NCBI GenBank assembly: GCA_031216915.1
Contig: CM062289.1
Span: 245,893,187 to 245,957,186, forward strand
DNA length: 64,000 nucleotides
Direction: 5' to 3'
Source of the DNA: Pictodentalium vernedei
Taxonomy: Eukaryota > Mollusca > Scaphopoda > Dentaliida > Dentaliidae
The notes below the pieces were generated by a model. That model was not told the DNA's origin and ran no database searches. It saw nothing but the letters and a program-made list of their open reading frames with translations. Shown piece after piece: positions 1-11,961 of this stretch. Position 1 is the stretch's first letter, and each line of letters starts with the position of its first letter. Position numbers and translations under genes: made by a program.

Positions 1-545
1 TTGACATGTAGAGGTTAAAATACCTCCTCTGCAAACACTGGGCCGCAGAAAAATAATGAACTAAAGAAAATTGGGCAGCACTTTGCCCTATAGGCTATGG
101 TACAATTAACCTTAGTCAGAAACAGAGGCCAAAAACAAATGGGCCATAACTCTACCAAACATGAATGGACGAAACGCTAGGTATGAGGGCATCCGTTCAC
201 CATACCAAAGAACATTAAAATCTGACAACTGATGCTCGAGTTGTATTATAATACAAAATTTCATAGATGGATGGAAGGACATACGGAAGTACGGACGGAC
301 AGAGACCTCGACTATATACCCCCTCAAAAATTTTTCGGGGGCATAATAATGGACAAAATCTGTTACTTGTGAATATTCTTTCCCCCATGGTGGTCTATCA
401 GCATACCAAAGATCATTTAAATCCAATATCCATTGACTGAGATATGATGGTCCAAAGATGACAGACCCCATTTCTATATCCCCTGCAAAATTTGTTTTGG
501 CGGGGGATAAAAAAATCATTTCAATATTTCTATGACAGCTGAAAA
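1..545. repeat. Dispersed non-coding repeat with two related sub-units
   Basis: Two stretches of a similar plan occur, each ending in a C-rich/G-rich 'ccccc..aaaattt..ggggg' foldback (about 320-345 and 480-510). Each follows text of the 'gacggac' and 'cataccaaag' kind. The tail at 505-545 recurs at 2610-2648, so this is a dispersed family. The longest minus-strand open frame (112-519) lies wholly inside this repeat and resembles no protein I know. Confidence 0.45.
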
Positions 546-1953
546 ATGTGCAGAAAACCTATTTTAACTGCCAAATTCCTAAGTTCAAGGGTAATAACTC
601 TGTAATAAACTAATTGAACGGAATGGAATTGAAACTTGATCTGTAATTACCCACAAGGAAGCTAAATACAAAAAAAACCATAAAAGGCCGCCCTTCCACT
701 CATCCCCTGAAAAAAAGTGTACAATTCGAGGTATTTGAAAAAAATTGAATTTTTCAAAGTGCAGAAAGGGACATAACTCTTGTAAAAAATGTCAGACCAA
801 ACCATGATTTAAACATGATCTTTATTACACACCCATTTAAAATTAAGGTTTGTTCACGACTTTCTGGGATGTGTGATAAAAATAAACTTTTATCGCACAC
901 ATGTGGGATACAGATTTTTGCACTTTTTTAATGTAAGAATGGAACCAGACATATTTCTGGGGATACATGGGCCCATTTCAATACAATGGGCATTTATTAT
1001 TTTGATGTTGTGAAGTGGATGTTAGCAGTCTATAGTATCTGAGTTTCTATTGCTTCTGTAGAAACTCATGTCCTATACACTGACCGATCATCAAAAGAAA
1101 CTTTCTAATTTATTTTCTTAACATGAACAATACTGAATATTGATTAAATAACCCGATGGGTTCAAGTACGATATGGCAATCACTGACATGCAGTTCAAAC
1201 CAAAGAACAATGTAGACAAAATATGAAAGCGTCTATGAGTGACGTCATTTCGAATGAATGACGCTGAGCGAGCAAGTTTCTAGGTAACCAAAATCGAAAT
1301 ACAAAACAAATTGCTTGTCGATATTCACCAGAATTTGTATGGATTCTGTACCCATGTTAAAGCCTATAACACGAACTTTAATAAATTTTGAGCAGGAATT
1401 GTGAAAACAATATGATCATTTCTCTTGGAAATGATATAAACTTCATTTATGTGGGATGAATCGACAATGACTACTGAGACTAATGTAATCTTGACTAAAA
1501 TCTTAACCTGTCAACCAGTTGAGTAACAACACACGCATGGAACTTGGAAGTCAGATAAATATGAGAGTTTTTTTTTATATAATTTCTCATTGAAGTATTT
1601 TCCGAATTTACACCTATTGTTTGTTGTGAAAGTATGGTAACTTTTTGGTGGGAAACACATCAACCATTCACAATAAGTGCTGCAAAATTTAGGCATAAAA
1701 AGATGGTAAATTGTATTTCAGATGAACAGTGTTTCATCGATCAAAGTGGTGACGCATTACAATTTGCAAGTTGAAACTCTGAATGAAAGTTCAATCAGCG
1801 TACGAAATAAGAAGACTGGTTTCCTGCTTGTGAAGATTAATTTGGATTTTTGTCTATTTCATTTCCTTTACGTCTACAAAGGATAGGTTAATTCTTGCTT
1901 AGTATTACCGTAAAAGACCTGTTTTAGAAATTTGAGAAGGTGTGTAATAAATA
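546..1953. other. Intergenic DNA; one dispersed-repeat fragment, otherwise nothing seen
   Basis: 672-840 is a diverged copy of the repeat at 6915-7035: both have an 'aaaggccgccc' start, 'attgaatttttc' and 'gggacataactct'. The remaining AT-rich sequence shows no supported gene, RNA or tandem array. Short open frames (for example 1511-1696 minus) have no recognisable motif. Confidence 0.4.
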
Positions 1954-2107
1954 CAGAACCGCACAGGTGTTTGAATGGGTTAATGTTTATCACAATCATT
2001 TGGTTTGGCACAGAATACCACTCGAGGCTTTGCCTCTTGTGGTATTCTTGCGCCAAACCAAGCTCGTGCGATAAACATTAACCCATTCAAATGCTTGTGC
2101 GGTTCTG
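1954..2107. repeat. Foldback (inverted-repeat) element, arms about 65 bp
   Basis: The left arm starts cagaaccgcac and reads through a gaatgggttaatgtttatc stretch. The right arm is its imperfect reverse complement and ends gtgcggttctg. A short loop lies around 2022-2038. The arms differ at several bases, so this is an older MITE-like foldback. No target duplication was found. Confidence 0.75.
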
Positions 2108-2110
2108 TCT

Positions 2111-2648
2111 ATGTATTTTATGTTGAGACATCGACATACCAAATTTTATTTGATTCTGTCAACAAAAACTAAAGTTATCATCGGGAAACCAAAAAAAAAG
2201 AAGAATTTTCAAAGTCAAAAAACGGGCATAACTCTGGCAGAAATGGGAAATGGCCAGACTGCACCCCGGTTCGAACCTGACCTGTATTTTATGTTGATAC
2301 AGCTACATACCAAATTTCATTTGATTTGGTCAACTATAACTAAAGTTTTCATCGGAAAACGAAAAAAAAAAAAAAGAAGAATTTTCGAAGTCGAAAAAGG
2401 AGCATAACTCTGGTAAAATTGTCGGATCACACCTCAATTTGAACTTGACCTGTATTTTATGTTGATACACCAACATACCAGATTTCATTTGATTTGGCCA
2501 ACTGTAACTAAAGTTATCGGGAAACCAATGCTGGACGGATGCACAGATGGAAGCATGCACCGATGCATGGACGAACACCGACTATTTCAATAGTCCCCAG
2601 TAAAAAATTTGGGGGGACAATCATTTCAATATTTCTATCGATAGCTAA
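2111..2648. repeat. Tandem dispersed repeat, three units of about 168 bp
   Basis: The phrase 'tattttatgttga' recurs at about 2116, 2285 and 2452. Each is followed by a 'cataccaaattt' segment, 'aactaaagtta' and an A-rich 'aaagaagaatttt' run. The block ends in 'gaccgactat..ccccag..ggggg', seen again near 11000. Related single units lie at 6915-7290 and 10780-11020. It does not code for protein. Confidence 0.75.
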
Positions 2649-2973
2649 ACCTAGAACTGTTCATAAGCACAGCTAACAAAATACCCCCGCAATGTGCAGG
2701 CTAACCCAAAATAAAGATTGCAATCAAGTCGATTTTTAAAAATATGGTAGCACATTGTATAGGTGCTTCATTTTGATACTCAGAAAAGGAAAGGAAAATA
2801 ATGTGTCACCATATGGCAACATAAAAAGATACCCCTGCTTATTTAACAATGCAAGCCTGACTATAAGTGATACAGTGTTGGGGTTTATACAAATAGTATG
2901 TCGATAAAGGGCAATGACTCAGGCAATAAAATCTCGAACAACACCTGCATTTCACTATAGGTATACAGCAATA

Positions 2974-3047
2974 GGTATTTGATATGCAAGTGTATACCTA
3001 TACCTATTTCGCTATAGGTATAGGTATACACTTGCATATCAAATACC
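2974..3047. repeat. Perfect 34-bp inverted repeat with 6-nt loop
   Basis: Bases 2974-3007 are the exact reverse complement of 3014-3047, with loop ttcgct. The arms are rich in 'tataccta' steps. Perfect arms imply a recent origin or conversion between arms, unlike most foldbacks in this window. Confidence 0.9.
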
Positions 3048-4090
3048 AAATCACTCAACCAAGTACTTTACAAGTTATTCATGATTGAATTTCGGATGGA
3101 CAGATAGACGGACAGTCGGACAAGGCGATTCCTATATACCACTGCTGCGGGTATAAATAAGTACAGAAAACTAGGATGGATGGATGAAAGGACAAATGAA
3201 TAAACAGACAGACAGGATGATCACTAAAGGGTACCCACTGTTAACAGCAGGGCTTCAATTAAAACATGTTTTAAGTGTATTTAAAATAGCACAATGCAAT
3301 AAAAAGAATTCAAACTACTGTTGAGCAGACAACAGAATTATCTCATTTGAGACTGTAAAAAAAATCTTAATTCCCACTCACAGCACTGTGCTGTTCATGT
3401 AAACTTATATTTCCTGCCAGTCTTGAATGAGATTATTCTGGTATCTACTCAAAAACAGTAGATATCCTCACTGTCCACTGTACAAGTAACAGAGGAAGTG
3501 TCTCTATGGATACCAGAGGAACGATAAGTCTGCATTTAAACATTCACAGATCACTGGATCAGACCTCTGAAGCTTTGTTTGAAATGCAGTAATGTTTCAA
3601 GAATTAAGGATCTCTGATAACACAACTAGAAATGCAATGTCTGTGGAAAATGAAAAACTCAAGAAGAAATCGTAAAAATAGGATAGCCAAGGGTCATAAA
3701 AAACGCTTGCTTGGTCTTCCATAATGAGTGAAAATAATCAATTTGTATCAAGAAGAAAGGGCAATGCAAAGAGTGTGCCAATGCCCCTGACACACCAATA
3801 TTTTTCTAAGTCAAGAGTGAAAAAGTGCCATAACTCTGAAAATGAAAGTGTCAATGACACTGTAGCTTAACTTGTCTGTGTGTTGTGTTTGATGAAATGG
3901 ATAATGTAAAATGTTTATGAAAGGATTATGAAATAAGACAAGAATTGTGATAATTGGGAATATGTTAATTTCTGTTCCCTGTATGCTATGTTTTTAATAA
4001 AAATAATATGAGGTGTAGACTGTACTAAAGAACTGAGGGGTGGGTTAATGTGGACCTCACAGTTAATGTATGTGGCCCTCACAGTTAACG
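3048..4090. other. Intergenic DNA with a short dispersed repeat
   Basis: A 34-bp stretch at 3841-3874 containing the palindrome gtgtcaatgacac is repeated exactly at 43359-43392. A short 'gacggacag' simple-sequence patch lies near 3100-3210. No gene is supported. Confidence 0.45.
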
Positions 4091-4460
4091 TATGTCAACG
4101 AAAGTTACCAAGTTACAGTGAAATTATTCCAAAACTAGTCATCCTATCAAGTTACATTGAAATCCCTTCATAAATATGGCCTGTTGACTGTGCTAAAGGT
4201 TTTCGGGCTTCAGACCTGTGTAGCCATCACGGTTGACCGATTGCAACTAAAACGGACGTCCTCATCTCGACATTATACTGAGTCATTCTACCAAGTTACA
4301 ATGAAATCCCTTCACAAATACGAACTGTAGTCTGTACTAAAGTTTTTCGGGTTTGGGGGGCTCGGGCAGCCATCATGGGCATTATCTGGAGTCATCCTAC
4401 CAAGTTACAAAAAAAATCCCTTCATAAATATGACCTGTAGACTGTGATCAAGGTTTTCGG
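4091..4460. repeat. Short tandem array, about three units of 110-145 bp
   Basis: The phrase 'caagttaca' followed by 'aaatcccttca' recurs at about 4147, 4291 and 4399. Each copy leads into 'ctgtagactgt' and 'tttcgggctt' text. Units vary in length and are diverged. It abuts satellite A downstream. Confidence 0.65.
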
Positions 4461-5024
4461 GCTTCGGGCCAACAAGTTCCATCTGCTCCTCCTAAGAAAA
4501 GCTTTTACCAAATATCCAAAGATTCTGACCAGTGGATCTAAAAAAAGAGGGATTTTTAAAGAATATTCCTCATATTGAACTAAGTTATAATTTGGGCTCC
4601 CACAGGGAGCCCATATATGAACCCAGGGACTTGGCTTTAACAAACTTGAATCTCATCCCCTAGGCCCCCCCCCCCCCCCCCCCCCCCCCCCCACAAGAAT
4701 GCTGCACACCAAATATCAAAACATTCCAACTGCTGGATCTGAAGAAGAAAATTTTTAAAGAAAATTCCTCATTTTGAACTAAGTTACAATTCAAGCTCCC
4801 AAAGTGAGTCCAAATATGGACCTAGGGACATGGCTTGAACAAACTTGAATCTCCCCCCCCCCCCCCCTCCCCCCTAAGGATGCTGCATACCAAATATCAA
4901 AACATTCCGACTGCTGGATCTGAAGAAGAAGATTTTTAAAGAAAATTCCTCATTTTGAACTAAGTTATCATTCGGGCTCCCACAGTGAGCCCAAATATGG
5001 ACCTTGGGACGCCAAGTAAAGAAA
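4461..5024. repeat. Satellite A units outside the downstream element
   Basis: Units carry 'gcataccaaatatcaaa', 'gatctgaagaagaag', 'aactaagtta' and 'gagcccaaatatg'. A C run of about 25 lies at 4667-4692 and another at 4853-4867. The array is cut by a new 5' end (aaacaagacacccc) at about 5023, so a later element appears to be nested here. Confidence 0.65.
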
Positions 5025-6907
5025 CAAGACACCCCAAGGGGCCTGAGGGCGCTCACCTGACATGGTAGCCTAAATATCAACCCAGAGAATTGATTTCAAC
5101 AAGTTGCATCTGCTCCTCCTAAGAAAAGCTTATACCAAATATCCAAAGATTCTGACCAGCGGATCTAAAAAAAAAAAATATTTTTAAAGAATATTCCTCA
5201 TATTGAACTAAGTTATAATTCGGGATCCCACAGGGAGCCCATATATGAACCCAGGGACTTGGCTTTAACAAACTTGAATCTCACCCCCCTAAGGATGCTG
5301 CATACCAAATATCAAAACATTCCAACTGCTGGATCTGAAGAAGATTTTTAAAGAAAATTCCTCATTTTGAACTAAGTTATAATTCGGGCTACCACAGTGA
5401 GCACAAATATGAACCTAGGGACTTGGCTTGAACAAACTTGAATTATCATCCCCCCCTAAGCATGGTGCATACCCAATATCAAAAGATTCTGCCTGCTGGA
5501 TCTTGAGAAGAAGATTTTCAAAGAAATTTGCCTGAAATGCACTAAGTTCAAATTTGGGCTCCTATACTGAGCCCAAATATGAACCTAGGGACTTGGCTTG
5601 AACAAACTTGAATCTCATCCCCCCTAAACATGGTGCATACCCAATATCAAAAGATTCTGCCTGCTGGATCTTGAGAAGAAGATTTTTTAAGAAATTTGCC
5701 TGAAATGCACTAAGTTCGAATTCGGACTTCTATAGTGAGCCCAAATATGAATCCAGGGAACCGATTTGAACAAACTTCCATCAGATCTACCCACAATGTT
5801 GCATACCAAATATCAAAAGGTTCTGCCTGCAGGATCTGGAGAAGACGATTTTTGAAGAAATTTGCCTGAAATGCACTAAGTTCGAAATCAAGCTTCTATA
5901 GTGAGCCCAAATATGAATCTAGGGAGCCGATTTGAACAAACTTGAATCAGATCCACCCCACAATGTTGCATACCAAATATCAAAAGATTCTGCCTGCTGG
6001 ATCTGGAGAAGAAGATTTTTTAAGAAATTTGCCTGAAATGCACTGAGTTCAAAATCGGGCTCCTATACTGAGCCCAAGTATGAACCCAGGGGGCCGATTT
6101 AAACAAAATTGAATCAGATCCACCCTACAATGTTGCATACCAAATATCAAAAGATTCTGCCTGCTGGATCTGGAGAAGAAGATTTTCTAATGTTTTTAGC
6201 ATTGCCTACAGTGTTAAAAAGTGCTGACTCAGCACTTTTTCAAAGTCCTGAAAAAAGTACCTTGTGATCAAACCGATCAGGATTTTTTTTAACCATTCTA
6301 TTCTACTGGATAAAATTAAGCCTTATACAAAATAAGAATTCTCTGTGCAGTGTAGTTTTGGAGATATGACAGTTTTAAGGTTTTTCCTATTTTTAGCTCC
6401 CAAGGTTCCCACGGGGCAATGAAAAAAAATTTGTTTGCATCAATCAACTACTTATGACCCATTATCATCTCATATCAAATTTGGTTCAAATCGACCTCAC
6501 GGTTCTGAAAATAGAAATTTTAGGCGTTGCCACAATTTTTGCCCCTCCCATAACGAAGGCAAATAATGCCCGACAAACTTCTCTTGAACAAACTTGATTC
6601 TAAACCTCAAAAGGACTCTGTACACCACACATCAAGTCTCTGCTACTGGTGGTTCATTAGAAGATTTTCAAAAAATTTGGCCATTTTTTTCCCCACCCCT
6701 CTGCTCAATATGAGCCGAAACCTAATTTGCATAAAAATCAAAATGCCCCTATATAACCACTACTTACATGAAATTTAATTCAAATGTGGCCAGTGGTTTA
6801 GGAGAAAGAGGCTCAAACACCACCTTCACGCAGGACGACAGACAATGGACGGACGGACGAAGAGTGATCAGAAAAACGCATCCTGACTTTCAGTCAGGTG
6901 AGCTAAA
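5025..6907 (+). mobile_element. Helentron/Pearl-like non-autonomous element with satellite A core
   Basis: The 5' end reads CAAGACACCCC followed by GGCGCTCACCTGAC. The 3' end is a hairpin (cctgactttcagtcagg) then TGAGCTAA. The 5' GCTCACCTGAC and 3' GTCAGGTGAGC form an 11-bp sub-terminal inverted repeat. The core holds satellite A units with a period of 166-168 bp (gcatac at 5635, 5801, 5969, 6135). There is no protein gene. The 3' third (6190-6900) matches that of the element at 44422-45755. Assignment to Helentron-associated elements is inference from architecture. Confidence 0.6.
6216..6240. repeat. Perfect 25-bp palindrome in the satellite element
   Basis: Two 12-base arms (aaaaagtgctga and its complement) flank a single central base. 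The identical 25 bp occurs at 45070-45094 in the same place of a second element, at the junction of satellite core and unique 3' section. It ends in a T run and could form a strong hairpin. Confidence 0.85.
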
Positions 6908-7290
6908 AATAAAAGGTCGCCCAGCCACACGTCCCCGAAAAAAGAGTGCAATTCGAGATTTGAAAAAAATTGAATTTTTCGAAGTCGAAAAAGGGACATA
7001 ACTATGGCAAGAAATGTCGGACCAAACCCAATTTGAACTTAACCTGTATGTTATGTTGATACACCTACATACCAAATTTTATTTGAATCGGTCTACAACA
7101 ACTAAAGTTATCGTCAGGAAACCCCCCAAAAAGAATTTTCTTTGTCGAAAAATGGGCATGACTCTGGAAAAACTTGTCAAACCACATCCCCATTTGAACG
7201 TATCCTGTATTATACGTTGATACACCTACATACCAAATTTCATTTGATTTGGCCAACTATAACTGAAGTTATCATCGGGAAACAAAACTA
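6908..7290. repeat. Dispersed about 165-bp repeat, two diverged units
   Basis: Text such as 'gaatttttcgaagtcgaaaaaggg', 'tatgttgatacacctacatacc' and 'aactaaagttatcgtc' matches 2111-2648 and 10780-11020. It starts directly after the 3' end of the preceding satellite element. Small open frames here are translations of the repeat. Confidence 0.7.
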
Positions 7291-7860
7291 GAGTGATGTC
7301 ACGCATACAGCCTGACTGTCCAAGCAATGGCAATGCTAAGACACAAAATAGTCTGAGCCATTTTTTGTTAACTGTTTACCTAACAAATCTGCCATATCTG
7401 CTCTCGGGATATACAAAATTGCTATTCAAATTTTATTTTTTCATTTCTCCACCCCAAAACATACCTCATGATCTATTACATGTAATGGAACAAGCTTGAT
7501 GAGCTTGTTCCAATAAGGACTAATAAGCAAAGTTAGAAGTAAAAAAAGAAAAAATCTGATGTTTCAGAAAAATAATTTGTACTGTTGGCTTCAACTTGTG
7601 TTAGGTAAAGGGTTAAAGATGAAGTACATAAAACATTGTTGGGCTATAGGATATAGGAATCAATTTTTTTTTTTGCATGTAATGACTGCTAATCCTTCAA
7701 AATGCATTTTGGGAATAATTGCCTAAACTGGAGTTATTGGTCGGAAACCAATTGTTTATGGACAGTCGGACGTATGGATGGATGGGTGGACGGATGGATA
7801 GACATTCCAACATTTCGGGTTTATGGGCTACCCAAAAAACATTTTATAAGTCCAAAACCT
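7291..7860. other. Intergenic DNA with a small hairpin
   Basis: 7486-7496 (tggaacaagct) is the exact complement of 7502-7512, loop tgatg. This resembles the centre of the larger palindrome at 42593-42843, and 'gtaaagggttaa' near 7604 matches that palindrome's end, so this may be a relic of the same MITE. A 'gatggatgg' patch lies near 7775-7800. No gene seen. Confidence 0.5.
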
Positions 7861-8240
7861 TATTTTACCCAGAACCCCATGCCCTACACCCTAGAACTTA
7901 TATTTAACCCTAACTGCAACTCCTATCCCCAAAACCACACCCTGACCCTATCCCACCCTGACCCTAAAACCCCACCCCTGACCCTAACACTCCCCCCAGG
8001 ACCTAATCCCAACCTTAAGCCCTACTCTAGGGCTACCCCTAACCCTAACCCCACCCAAGCCAGACCAATAGGATTAGGGGCTATTTTTCAGCTACTAAAA
8101 CTACCCCCCCCCCCCCCCCCCCCCCCCGGGACCTAACCCCCAACCTGAAGCCAGACTCTCGGGCTACCCCTAGCCCCAGCCCACTCCTAAACACTACCCT
8201 AATTTGGAGGTAGCCCCTAATAATAATAGCCCCTAAACCC
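7861..8240. repeat. Degenerate telomere-like CCCTAA stretch
   Basis: CCCTAA, ACCCTAAC, ACCCTGA and related hexamers recur irregularly, best at 8037-8052 (cccctaaccctaacccc). A run of about 24 C lies at 8103-8127. Units are neither in phase nor perfect, so this is an interstitial, decayed C-rich repeat and not a chromosome end. The proline-rich open frame here is low-complexity translation. Confidence 0.6.
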
Positions 8241-9094
8241 CCAATGTTTGCCCGGATGGATGGACGGACAGAACGTTTACAAAATATGACCGTTTTTACA
8301 AATGGACATATAAAAAAGTAATATCAAAGAGAATCATATAATGAGAACTGGATTTATCTTCTGGATAACATGGGGAGGAGGGAGGAGTGGATTGATTCCA
8401 CCCATCTCCCCCGAAGTTTTGGAGACAGCATCAAAGTTCCTCACTCCCATTTCCTTCCAATCTGTATTACTTTTGTAAAACAACAGAAATATGCTGCAGA
8501 GGTCATTTCTTTATATTTCAAACTGTGAAGCTCAGGTAATGAGAAAAAAGCTGCATACAAGTAAAACAAATCAGGTCTGTAAATGCAATTATTAAAAGTT
8601 TTATTGATCATGTAAGAACAAAAAGTGACAAAGTATGTGTTAGAAGCCCAATTTCAAATTAAAAGAAACTAAATTTGAAAAAGTTTTGAAAAGAATTAAA
8701 TTAATGCAAATATTAAATGAAACCACTGTATACAGCGTCAGTGGACCTTGCCCCAAAGGAATTGTAACACAGTATTTGAAGAACAAAAGAAATCACTGAT
8801 GTAAATGCAAGTATTAAGTTGTACTGACCATGCAAGAATTAAAGTAACAAAGTATGTGGTAAAAGCCAAATTTCCAAAACAAAGAAACAAAGTCTGAAAA
8901 TATGTTTAAAAGGAGTTAAAATCCTGACAATATTAATTAAAATCACTGTAGAAAGCATCAGTAGACAGTATAGACATTGTCCCAAATGAGAACAGTGACA
9001 TTCCACTAAACTGTTTGAAGAATTAAAGGTGTAACTCTGTAAATAAAAAACTTTAACCCCAAACTTTAACCTGGAAGTTCTAAGTTAAATTATA
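8241..9094. repeat. Degenerate long tandem repeat, about 250-bp period
   Basis: Segments such as 'gtaaatgcaattattaa', 'acaaagtatgtg', 'agaaactaaat' and 'caccactgtatacag' recur within this stretch and again at 9720-10420. Unit borders are blurred and indels are common. No gene is seen. Confidence 0.5.
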
Positions 9095-9480
9095 GAAGTC
9101 AAAATTTTTTCCGCATGTAGTTACTCTAAATCCTTCAAAATGCATTTTGGACCAAAGAAAAAATGTTGCTTAAATGGCCCCAGGGGAGGAGTAGGGTAGG
9201 AGAAAGAGAGAGGGGTGGGGGAGGGGGGGGGTGGAGGTTTATAGGAGTCAATTTTTTTCTGCATGTAGTCACTCTAAATCCTTCAAAATGCATTTTGGAC
9301 CCAAGAAAAAAAGTGCCTAATTCGTACTGGGGTGGGTGGGGGGGGGGGGGGGGGGGGTTGAAGGAGGTGGCCGGGGGGGGGGGGGGGTAGGGGTATGGAG
9401 TTAAAAAAAAATTTCTCCATGTATTCACTCTAAATACTTCAAAATGCATTTTGGAGCAAAGAAAAAAAATGCCTAATTGG
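9095..9480. repeat. About 130-170 bp tandem units with G-rich runs
   Basis: 'ccttcaaaatgcattttgg' occurs three times (about 9131, 9281, 9438), each after 'actctaaat' and before 'aaagaaaaaa'. Long G runs separate them (9218-9230, 9330-9358, 9373-9388) and could form quadruplexes. A fourth copy of the phrase lies alone at about 7696. Confidence 0.7.
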
Positions 9481-10433
9481 TGGGGGAGGGGTGAAGGGGG
9501 CAGAGGAGGGCAATAACTTCATTGATTTTCATTGAATAATGGTGGTCATCGAACTTGACATAGACATTGCTGCTGTAGAGACATATACTGAAAAGAACTG
9601 AAATCTGTGAACCGTTGTTCGAGTTATGCAATAAAAAAAGTTTAGACAGATGGACCGATGGACAGATGGATGGACGGACGGACAGACAGCGCTCTATTCC
9701 TCCCTTGTGGGGGGATAAAAAGTAACAAAGTATGTGGTAGAAGCCTAATTTGAAATTAGAGAAACTAAATTCGCAAACAGTTTTCAAAAGGGTTAAATTA
9801 ATGCCAATATTATTTGAAACCACTGTATACAGGTTCAGTAGACCTTGCCTCAAATGAAAAACAATAACACAGTGTTTGAAGAATGAAAGATACAACCTTG
9901 AAAAGCAAAACTTTAATCCAAAACTTTAAGCTGGGAATACTAAGTAAAACTGACTGCCAAAACGGGTTAAATATTTCCTAAAAAGAATAAAAGAAATCAT
10001 TGATGTAAATGCAATCATTAAGTTGCATTGACTAAGAAAGAATTAAAGTAAGAAAGTATGTGGCAAACCCTAATTTCCTACACAAAGAAACTAAGTCTAA
10101 AAACATGTTTAAGAGGGGTTAAAATCATGCCAATATTAATGAAAATCACAGCAGAAAGGTTCAGTAGACAGTAGACATTGTCCCAAAAGAGAAACAGTGA
10201 CATTGCACTAAACTGTTTGAAGAATTAAAGGAGTAACTTTGTAAACAAAAAAAGTTTAAACAAAAACTTTAACCTGGCATACAAAAAGGGTTAAATATTT
10301 CCCAAAATAATATGAAACACAATGATAATGATACAATCAATAGTAATTAATATTAATTTAAAAGAAAAAAAACTTTAACCTTGACTAAAAAACTTTAACC
10401 ACAAACTTCAACCAAAACTCTAAATGTTAACAG
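9481..10433. repeat. Continuation of the degenerate tandem repeat
   Basis: After a 'gatggacggacgg' patch (9640-9695), the repeat of 8580-9060 resumes with the same phrases (aagtatgtgg, aaactaaatt, ttcagtagac). The open frame 9473-9895 minus is a shadow of this repeat. Confidence 0.5.
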
Positions 10434-10765
10434 ATGGACAGACGGATGGACAGATGGACAAAAGTCATGACTACTATTTATTTATTGGTGTTTAAGGTCA
10501 CATACTTATGCACAATGGCTAATCGTGACCGAGACAGTTTTATGGGTGGAGGAAGCCGGAGTACCCGGAGAGAACCACCGAGCAACGACGAGCAGCTGTC
10601 AGCTCTCCAACATCGTAACTCTGAACTCTGCACCGCAGCACAGGCAGGGTTAGATTGGTTGAAGACATGCGCACCATCAACGTGCAGTACACCTCAGTAC
10701 ACAGTGTCATCGTGCCCCCATGTAGGCAATCGGGGTGAAGTGTCTTGCCCAGTCATGACTACAGC
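10434..10765 (+). repeat. Molluscan dispersed repeat (GGAGGAAGCCGGAGTACCCG type)
   Basis: Starts near 'tttatttattggtgttta' and contains 'ggaggaagccggagtacccg', 'gaaccaccgagcaacgacg' and 'cagggttagattgg'. The whole block recurs, diverged, at 48460-48780. This kind of repeat is common in mollusc genomes (recall, not searched). The 183-residue open frame across it is translated repeat. Confidence 0.7.
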
Positions 10766-10779
10766 CCTGACTGTAAACA

Positions 10780-11020
10780 GTAGGGCTAAAAAAGAATTTT
10801 TGAAGTTGAAAAAGGGACATAACTCTGGCAAAAATTGTAGGGCCACACCCCGATTAGAACTTGACCTGTATTTTATGTTGATACACCTACATGTCAAATT
10901 CCATTTGAATTGGCCTACTATAACTAAAGTTATCATCAGGAAACCTACGTGGAATGGACACACGTATGGACACCGGCTATTTTAAAAGTCCCCGGAAAAA
11001 ATTTTGTCGGGGAACAACTA
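10780..11020. repeat. Single copy of the dispersed about 165-bp repeat
   Basis: Shares 'aaaaagggacataactctggcaa', 'tattttatgttgatacacc' and 'actaaagttatcatc' with the copies at 2111-2648 and 6908-7290. It ends with 'ccggaaaaaattttgtcgggg', comparable to 2590-2620. Confidence 0.7.
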
Positions 11021-11660
11021 GAAGTGTGACTGTCCCATATAGTAGTGATGAATCGATTAGCAAAACTTGCTATGAACCAATTATGGATTATTTCTCTGCC
11101 GATTGTGCGAATTTCGATGCCGATTCCAACGGCTGAAATAGGATGAAGAAGAAAATCTGTTAGTGCCTGTTATACTGCAGAATTTCATTGGTAAATCAGC
11201 AATTACAAAAGCTTAATACCACATAAGTACTCCGAGTATGCATGTTTAGTGCTGGGCAAGATAAGCCAAAATAATAATTGCATTTTGGGAGTTGGGGGGG
11301 GGGGGGGAGATCGTTATAAAAAGATACAATCACACGATATTGTTCTCTTGTGAAGATTGTGGTTTATTCTGGTAAATAGTGTTAATGCGGTTTTGTGTAA
11401 GAATACATTACACTTGGCTATATTAACCAGGAAGATACTGAGCACACATATTTTCTTCTGTCTTAATTGAATAATAACTTTGATGTTAATGTGTGTTGTG
11501 AAGTTGTTTGGTGCATTGTTTACAAAAATGCATGCGGCATCAGAATATATTAAATAATGTTCATAGTTCAACTTGTTACCTCCCTTGATGTGTTTCTTCA
11601 GTGTTGACATGCTATAAAATGAACTTGACAAACTGAAAACGTGTTTGTGACAGTCAAAAG
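11021..11660. other. Intergenic DNA before the DIRS cluster
   Basis: Nothing supported was seen apart from a G run at 11293-11307. The 105-residue minus frame at 11314-11631 has no known motif. Confidence 0.4.
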
Positions 11661-11700
11661 TTAAAAAATTTATAGTAATTTATATATTTTTTATACTTAC

Positions 11701-11887
11701 CAATGACCCAGACTTAGCTGGTGCTAACTCTAACAAAACCAGGGCCAAACACAAATTTTGCCCCCCAATCCCCAAAATTTGCATCCAAAACAAAAAGAAA
11801 TCATGTCCTAAAGGACCTCCATACTACGCCTCTACTGCGCATGCGCAGTGACGCAGTCGTCCCGAAACTGGCGCCAATTATCATTCT
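11701..11887. repeat. E1 right inverted terminal repeat
   Basis: About 187 bp matching the reverse complement of 18584-18773 almost exactly. The same 56-residue reading appears from either end. It contains the palindrome tgcgcatgcgca and the ggcgccaatt motif. The outermost AT-rich 40 bases (11661-11700) differ from the left end, as in DIRS elements with unequal tips. Confidence 0.92.
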
Positions 11888-11961
11888 TACTGGCAGTGCC
11901 TGGTCAGCGCTATGTACTCAGCGGGGAGGCAAGAGTTCCCAACTCCAGGGAGGGCCATCCC

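Noticed and set aside
7702-8136. Proline-rich 144-residue protein
   Set aside because: Low-complexity translation of the C-rich repeat.
7861-8240. A true telomere
   Set aside because: Hexamers are irregular and ordinary sequence continues on both sides.
10434-10985. 183-residue plus-strand frame as a gene
   Set aside because: It is a translation of the dispersed molluscan repeat plus the 165-bp repeat.
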